From positions 6,138,001-6,202,000 of the forward strand of contig CM053329.1 in NCBI GenBank assembly GCA_028583605.1: DNA of 64,000 nt, in the 5' to 3' direction. The translations under genes and the position numbers were made by a program. Numbering within the stretch: the first letter of the stretch is position 1; every line of letters starts with the position of its first letter. Below are positions 58,631 through 64,000 of the stretch, piece by piece. The notes under the pieces are model-generated. The model had not been told where the DNA came from and searched no databases. It was given only the letters and a program-made list of their open reading frames with translations. The DNA is from Dastarcus helophoroides (lineage: Eukaryota; Arthropoda; Insecta; Coleoptera; Bothrideridae).

Positions 58631-58897
58631 CTTATATCAAATAAATTAGAAACCGAATGAGAAGTAGTTTTCTGATCACTTTCATCTTAATATAATGTCA
58701 TCTGTTGTTAAAATAGTGTCGTTTCTTTTTATCGATAATCTATCATTTCTTTTCATCGATAGTCTATTTGTTTTCAATTCTGATAACAAACTCGTCGGTT
58801 TTACAACGCACTGTTATTACCTACCTTTTAGAGAATCAAGTGCTTTTTGTTTCAGTTTTGGCCTCAATTTAACTGGATCTGTTATTGGAGACCACAT

Positions 58898-59946
58898 TTC
58901 ATAAAACTAATAAAAAAGTTGTGGCTACTATTGTACGAAGTAATCGATTTGTTTGTTTCTCAATTAGTGCATAAATTGGAACTAAGGGTCCCCAAAATAT
59001 CTCGCAAAGGATAAAACTTTTAAAAAAAGTTTAGGTGACCTGGAAAAAGTTTGGGTTAATTAGCTCTCAAGGACATTGATGAACTCGAGTTCATCCTGAA
59101 AATAATTATCATTAACTTAAAAAAATATGGTAGGCTTTGGTTTTATAGTTAGCTTTTGAAATTAGTTTGTTAAATTCGTAAAAAATTATCAAGTTTAAAG
59201 AAATTATTTATTTAATCAAAAATAGCGATTCGTATGCAACCTGGACCACTGCACAGTGAATCATAGGTAACTGAACTACCACTACCAAAGGTCCCAGAAG
59301 AAGAGAATTCTAATGCACAGACCAATACATTTGAACATGGCGATGGCAGAGAAAAAATGTATCTCTTTCCAGAATTTAATTTTTATGTATTTCATTGAAC
59401 AATTGACAAAGTTGTCTTCTTTTAAGTCAAACAAACTTCCCATATTTGGAAGGTAGGCAGACGTTGCTAGAAAATAGTTTGTCAAAGTAAAAAGTCGTAA
59501 CTTCGAAATGAAGTTGAAATGTTATGGGAAAAGTTGAGAATTTGCCTGACTTACCTTCATAGTTCAATCTTAATTGATGAACAAAAAAAAAGCCGGCAAC
59601 AGTAGGACAATGGAATCTCACACCCGACTCAAATCTTCCAAAATTTCTAGAAAATAGTTTGTCAAAATTTAAAGTTAAAAGTCGTAACTTCGAAATAAAG
59701 TCGAAATGTTAGGGAAAAGTTGAGAATTTACCTGACTTACCTTCATAGTTCAATCTTAATTGATGAACAAAAAAAGGGGGCAACAGTAGGACAGGGTAAA
59801 AATAAAAATATGTTAGGAGTCTTATTTTTATTTTATTTTAAATAATTTAAAGTTACTACGTGGTCGAGAAAAAAAAGAGAATAAAACTTGAATTGTAATA
59901 TACAAAAATAGTACGATTCCGATCCACCTCAGATGAGCTCCTTATA
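58898..59946. repeat. upstream flank of receptor duplication, copy A
   Basis: Parallel to 62,270-63,276 with about 10% differences and indels. The shared right edge is CCACCTCAGATG (59,926 and 63,249). Copy A has an extra internal tandem duplication of ~170 bp (59,470-59,640 and 59,641-59,815), including a splice-donor-like GAAGGTAAGT on the minus strand. Open frames here (59,282-59,621 minus) have no recognised domain. Probably promoter and upstream intergenic DNA of the receptor. Confidence 0.6.
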
Positions 59947-60149
59947 TTAGCGGATTTCTGCGTCGTATGAGAAGCCTACTAAATAAATTGCAGGTTTCTA
60001 AGTTATTACGATTTTGTGATGAGTGGTAGACATACCATGCGTTAACGATATCATAAAGGAGCAAAATTATTTGAAGACCAATGTTTTGATGTACATTTCT
60101 TAAATACAAAACAACAGCGAAATTGACATGTATATAAAGCTGATACAAT

Positions 60150-62269
60150 TCAAATTATTAGGTCGCTAAAATTGACGAATGCTGCAGCAATGGTACCAAT
60201 CAGATTGTAGATCTGGAAAATGTAAATGACATATTTAAAACGCTTGAGGGGCAACCTTACAGCGAGTCCTAAGCGGTAGTTTAAGGCCCAATTTTCTGAT
60301 ATGTCCAAGGGAACGGGTTTGGTGGTTATCGTCATAATACTTAGCAAGAAATATTTATTTTTTTTATTCCAAACGTACCAAATGTTTTCGTTTAAGTCTC
60401 GAAGAACTTCATTCGTCTAAAAATTGAATACTTTAAATTTGGAAGCAACAAAGCGACTCAATTTACAATATCTTCAGTTTTTTGTCCGTTGTGTAGAGTT
60501 AGACCAGCGACTAGTATAAAGCAGATAATGGTGCTACCATTCTCCAAAATTTCAGTTAAATCCATGGTTGCTGAAGAATTTAATCGACCAAGACAACTGA
60601 TCATAAAAGCTATTGCGGTCAATATGTGACTGTAGCAAAAGTACTGGACACACGTCCTACCTTTGATAGCATAACTAAAACCTGACCTGTCAAATGGAGG
60701 ATTTACAAATTCAGATAGATTACAGGAATAATCTGCTGTACCCTAAATACCATTTACGTAGCCATTTGTTGACTTTTTCGTTGTATGCTTCATTGTTGTG
60801 GAGTTCGATTACCTTTGTGCGTAAAAGTTTTTTGATATCATTCGCTTCTTCATCACAATTTAGGGAATATAGCCCAAATCGCCCATGACCAGTGAAATAT
60901 ATGAATATATTTGAAATATCCAACGCGTAGTACAAAAGCAATGCAACTGATAAACTGTGCAAACGATATAAGTAGCGCCAATACTTCGGGAAAAATTCCC
61001 GCAGAATATAATAGGAAACCATCAACGAATCCCTTTTCTCCCCTGAGAATATAAGGCCGTAAAGCGTTGGCACCATCGCCAAAGAAAAAAATCCGTAAAA
61101 CAATTTGATAACAAAGATTTCGTTGTCAATCTCACGTTTGGCGTTTTCGCTGGCGTTGAATAAACGTCGATTGATGTTAATTGCCTCATCTAACAAATCA
61201 TCGGTGAATTCCCTAATCCTGAATCGGTTGTAAATGCTGGCCGTGCCCTAAAGAAATTCCATTTTTCGGGACTTAATTAAAACTTTCAATTTACACAAAT
61301 CGGTTCACTTACGAAAAGTAACAAGGTGAATGAATGGAAATATTTCGCGAAGAACGACTTGTTGAAATAGTGGATGCAGTACCAGCAGTGGATAAGTAGG
61401 AAGGAGGAATTTAACAGTAAGAGTATCGGGGAGGCTACTCTGAAATATTTCGAAACGAAGAAGGGGGCTGTCAAGTAAAATAAGTATTTTAGCTGATCAT
61501 CTGGAAAAAATAACGGAATTGTTAATGATATTGAAGGGACCTTAGTGTTTGGACAGTTTTAGTTAGAAGCTATCGTCAAAATACGCATCCGAAGAAATTA
61601 CTAATAGATTCGAGACGTCTGTCTAATGTTTAGAAGCACTTAGATCTATTAACGAGATACGTTATTGTGCGAGATATCGAATAATGTTTATTTATTTTAT
61701 TTAACATTTCTAAGACCCAGTTTGGAAATATTTAAATTTTTAGTAATGAAAGTTGACAATATTTGAAAAAATTTTTGAAATATGATACGTGATATCTAAA
61801 GAATGACAAATAAATAAGAAACAGAATGGGAAGTAGTTTTCTGATCGCTTTCATCTTATTATAATATCATCTGTTGTTAAAATAGTGTCATTTCTTTTCA
61901 TCGATAATCTATCATTGCATCGATAGTCTATTATTGCTTTTCATCGATAGTCTATCATTTCGTTTCATCAACATTTAAGTCGATATAAGGTTTCACCCCT
62001 TTACCACATCGGCAATTAAATAAATCATTACGCGATACGTATTTCGCCAGCAGAACTGGCGTTTTCAAGCGCACTAATCTAAATAGATTAGCAAAAGATG
62101 CATCGACGTCAGGTTCAATGCTCTAGTGGTCATCAACATTTCTTTTCAATTCTAATATCAAACTCGTCGATTTTACAATGCCCTGATATTACCTACCTTT
62201 TAGAGAATCAAGGGTTTTTTGTTTTAGTTTTGGCCTTAGTTTAACTAGATCGGTTACTGGGGACCACAT
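60150..62269 (-). CDS. insect odorant receptor (7tm_6 family), six exons, 394 aa
   Basis: Exons on the minus strand: 62,269-62,197, 61,500-61,313, 61,247-60,751, 60,674-60,467, 60,416-60,261 and 60,212-60,150 (stop). All junctions are GT-AG, phases agree, and the exons sum to 1,185 bp, a normal receptor length. The start (MWSPVTDLVKLRPKLKQ) is fixed by the conserved exon 1 in the paralogue at 58,825. Membrane-type segments include SPILLLLNSSFLLIHCWYC, LFYGFFSLAMVPTLYGLIF, LSVALLLYYALDISNIFIYF, HILTAIAFMISCL and IICFILVAGLTL. Near the C-terminus GQKTEDI, ENIWYVW and KYFLLSIMTITTKPVPL match the conserved W...LL..M....KP region of insect receptors. Such proteins form ligand-gated cation channels with Orco in olfactory neuron dendrites. 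The ligand is unknown. Intron 5 (48 bp) could also be read through in frame, but splicing gives a better fit to the family. Confidence 0.85.
61977..62141. mobile_element. 165 bp insertion in receptor intron 1 with 12 bp direct repeats
   Basis: TCATCAACATTT occurs at 61,965-61,976 and again at 62,130-62,141. The sequence between is absent at the equivalent place in the other receptor copy (58,765-58,785). It contains the hairpin CGCCAG-CAGAA-CTGGCG (62,045-62,061) next to GAAAT on the minus strand, resembling a Penelope-type hammerhead half. Confidence 0.6.
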
Positions 62270-63276
62270 TTCAGAAAACTCGAAAGAACTGCTATTATAC
62301 GAAGTAATCGATTTGTTTGTTTCACAATTAGTGCATAAATTGGAACTAACGTTCCCCAAAATATCTCGCAAACGATAAAACTTTTTTATTACGTTTAGGT
62401 GACCTGGAAATGGTTTGGGCTAATTAGCTTTTAAGGACATTGATGAACTCGAGTTCATCCTGAAAATAATTATCATTAACATTATCAGTCGCTTAAAAAA
62501 ATATGTTACTCTTTGGTCTTATAGTTAGATTTTGAAATTAGTTTCTTAAATGCGTGACAAATATTAAGTTTAAAGAAATTATTTATTTAATCAAAAATAG
62601 CGATTCATATGCAACCTGGACTACTGTACAGTGAATCATATGTAACTAAACTATCACAGTTGAAACACAAACACCTAGCAAAGTAGTTGCTCTCTAGGAA
62701 GGTCCCAGAAGACGAGAATTCTAATGCACAGACCAATAGATTTGAACATGGCAATGGCAGAGAAAAAATGTATCTTTCCAGAATTTAATTTTGTTTTATT
62801 ATTTATTTCATTGAACAATTGACAAACTTGTCCACTTTTAAGTCAAAAAAAGCTCCCACATTTGAAAGGTAGGCAAACGTGGCGGGTGACTCTCGTAGAT
62901 AAATTTATGATTTTCTTCTAGGAACTTCGATTTTTCAGAATGGAATCTCACACCTGACTCTAATTTTCCAAAATTTCTAGAAAATAATTTGTCAAAGTAA
63001 AAAGTCGTAACTTCGAAATGAAGTTGAAATGTTATGGGAAAAGTCGAGAATTTGTCTAATTTACCCTTATGGTTCAATCTTAAATGATGAACAAAAAAAA
63101 GGCGGCAACAGTAGGACAGGGTAAAAATAAAAATATGTTAGGAGTCTTATCATTATTTTATTTTTAATAATTTAAAGCTACTACGTGGACTAGAAAAAAA
63201 GAGAATAAAAATTGAATTGTAATATATAAAAATAGTACCATTCCAATCCACCTCAGATGCGCTTCTTATAAAATTT
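62270..63276. repeat. upstream flank of receptor duplication, copy B
   Basis: Homologous to 58,898-59,946. It lies between the receptor start and the 3' end of the P5A ATPase gene (63,338), so it should hold the receptor promoter. An open minus-strand frame (62,838-63,077) follows a TTTTCTAG acceptor-like site, but I recognise no domain. No TATA box could be singled out. Confidence 0.55.
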
Positions 63277-63337
63277 ACGTAACAAAACATGGAATGATAA
63301 CCATCATATAAAAATTAGTTACTTCACAGAAGGCTTC

Positions 63338-63728
63338 CTATGAATATTTCATTTTTCCTTCACCGCATAACCACAAACATACTCTATCAACCAAATAATA
63401 AAAAAAGAAATCAGCGAATAAAACCTGAAATAATATTATTCGAAACTGCAAAAAAGCTTAAGTTAGGTGATTGCGACTCGACGAAAAACGTACTTACATC
63501 TGGCGGAAAGTCGATTATCTCGAATTGCGCAGACAAATCGGGTACTACGCCCAAAGTTAACACTAGCACTATCCCGCCTGAGAAAATAATACTGTACAGC
63601 AAAGCTTTGTTCTTCTTCAAGCTTTCCATGTACGGATTTCCCTGAAAGTTCACCTTGAACATCATCAGCATTTTAAGGCCGGACCACACCAATAAAAGCG
63701 CGTTGCATTTAATACAATTTTTTGGCGC
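63338..63728 (-). CDS. ER P5A-type ATPase (ATP13A1-like), last two exons
   Basis: Penultimate exon: 63,498 to about 63,728. Last exon: 63,445-63,338, ending in TAG. The 52 bp intron between (63,446-63,497) has GTAAGT and TTTTTTGCAG ends and phase 0. The first exon gives GNPYMESLKKNKALLYSII and GVVPDLSAQFEIIDFPPD; the second gives FRIILFQVLFADFFFYYLVD then RVCLWLCG. Both match the C-terminus of ATP13A1/P5A ATPases, where the last membrane helices carry MESL-ENK-L, PD---QF--VDIP and F-L---QVL--DF------DRV. P5A ATPases dislocate mis-inserted transmembrane helices from the ER membrane. The catalytic P-type domains would lie to the right, beyond 64,000. The acceptor at 63,728 is weak, and no further exon is seen before the window edge, so a C-terminal gene fragment is possible. 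Confidence 0.75.
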
Positions 63729-64000
63729 CTAACATTGGGGCCACCATAGAAGTTGATCGATTACCAGCATGAAACAAATAAGAGCTTGACCTCTACTGTC
63801 CGACGATAGTAGAGGCATTTTCAGTTTCTAGTAGTAGAACTATTTGGTAGAATGATTTCTCTAGTTGGATTATTTCTCTATTTGAATTATATCTCTCTAG
63901 TTGCAGAATTATTCTCCCTTTCGGTTAATTTAGCTCTTAGGCCCCTTTACACTTAGTCTTTTCGCGAGATCTTGTCAGAAAGCGCCAATCGCGCATTCCA
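63729..64000. other. right edge, no exon seen
   Basis: Contains a hairpin (CCTCTACT ... AGTAGAGG at 63,791-63,815) and TAGTTGGATTA/TAGTTGAA-type short repeats (63,860-63,905). No coding continuation of the ATPase is visible. Confidence 0.4.

Larger units (their letters stand above)
50818..58897 (-). pseudogene. truncated odorant receptor copy split by a BEL element
   Basis: Exon 1 is 58,825-58,897 (MWSPITDPVKLRPKLKQ, ending at donor AAAG/GTAGGT). Exon 2 begins after the acceptor TTTTCCAG at 50,884 and reads DQLKYLFYLISPFFISKYFR up to about 50,818, where homology to the intact gene stops beside a MITE. Both exons have the same length or start, phase and splice sites as exons 1 and 2 of the intact receptor at 60,150-62,269, so this is a tandem paralogue. 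Intron 1 has grown from ~0.7 kb to ~7.9 kb by a BEL/Pao insertion and an AT-rich array. Everything after codon ~45 is missing. The preserved splice sites show it was once a working gene. Confidence 0.85.

Noticed and set aside
62838..63077. 79-codon minus-strand frame upstream of the receptor as an additional exon
   Set aside because: The parallel frame in the other copy is disrupted, exon 1 with its own ATG lies downstream, and no receptor motif is visible.
63340..63645. 101-codon plus-strand open frame at the right end
   Set aside because: It is the shadow of the two P5A ATPase exons on the minus strand, which have matching splice sites and family motifs.
1..64000. CRISPR array, prophage or bacterial operon
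   Set aside because: No regularly spaced identical repeats, no Shine-Dalgarno-led gene strings; intron-containing genes and eukaryotic retroelements throughout.

Overview
This window is AT-rich, TE-dense nuclear DNA from an arthropod, almost certainly an insect. The evidence is one complete insect-type seven-transmembrane odorant receptor gene with introns of 48-76 bp plus one long one, the last two exons of an ER P5A-type ATPase, and a mix of insect-typical mobile elements (BEL/Pao, Penelope-like, Jockey and CR1-like non-LTR elements, FLYWCH-MULE, hAT, Tc1). The order of insect cannot be fixed from the sequence. Nothing prokaryotic is present: no operons, CRISPR arrays or rRNA operon.

Layout. 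1-13.6 kb is a graveyard of nested elements: CR1-like 3' ends, two Penelope-like terminal hairpins, a 1.76 kb element with ~485 bp inverted arms, an RTE-like reverse transcriptase remnant, a Penelope-like RT remnant, and a 1.02 kb hAT derivative with an exact 8 bp target duplication. 13.6-28.4 kb is mostly featureless AT-rich sequence with one TTAA-flanked, Kolobok-like element (20.2-21.5 kb), an unidentified 105-aa ORF and a tRNA-derived fragment. 28.47-30.59 kb is a nearly complete MULE of the FLYWCH (Phantom-like) type whose ends carry repeated copies of a GGGACGCTAGTTA motif. 30.6-50 kb is again TE remnants and AT-rich quasi-periodic arrays, with one short, clean, unidentified host-like exon at 39,256-39,428.

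The right-hand 14 kb is the most informative part. On the minus strand lie the C-terminal exons of an ATP13A1-like P5A ATPase (63,338-63,728) and a six-exon odorant receptor (60,150-62,269) whose exon phases all agree and give 394 aa. To its left is a truncated tandem copy of the same receptor: exon 1 at 58,825-58,897 and part of exon 2 at 50,818-50,884. Between these two exons, in intron 1, sits a 6.1 kb BEL/Pao retrotransposon (50,989-57,130) with 5' LTR, gag-protease, RT, RNase H and integrase regions. It is disabled by one frameshift, one nonsense codon and loss of most of the 3' LTR. Comparing the two copies shows directly what changed after duplication: the BEL insertion, a ~1.5 kb difference in an AT-rich degenerate repeat, a 165 bp insertion in the intact copy, and truncation of the other copy beside a MITE.

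No clearly novel multi-gene system was found. The best leads are the hammerhead-like motifs tied to Penelope-like sequences, the iterated terminal motif of the MULE, the dynamic AT-rich quasi-repeat, and the unidentified exon at 39.3 kb.
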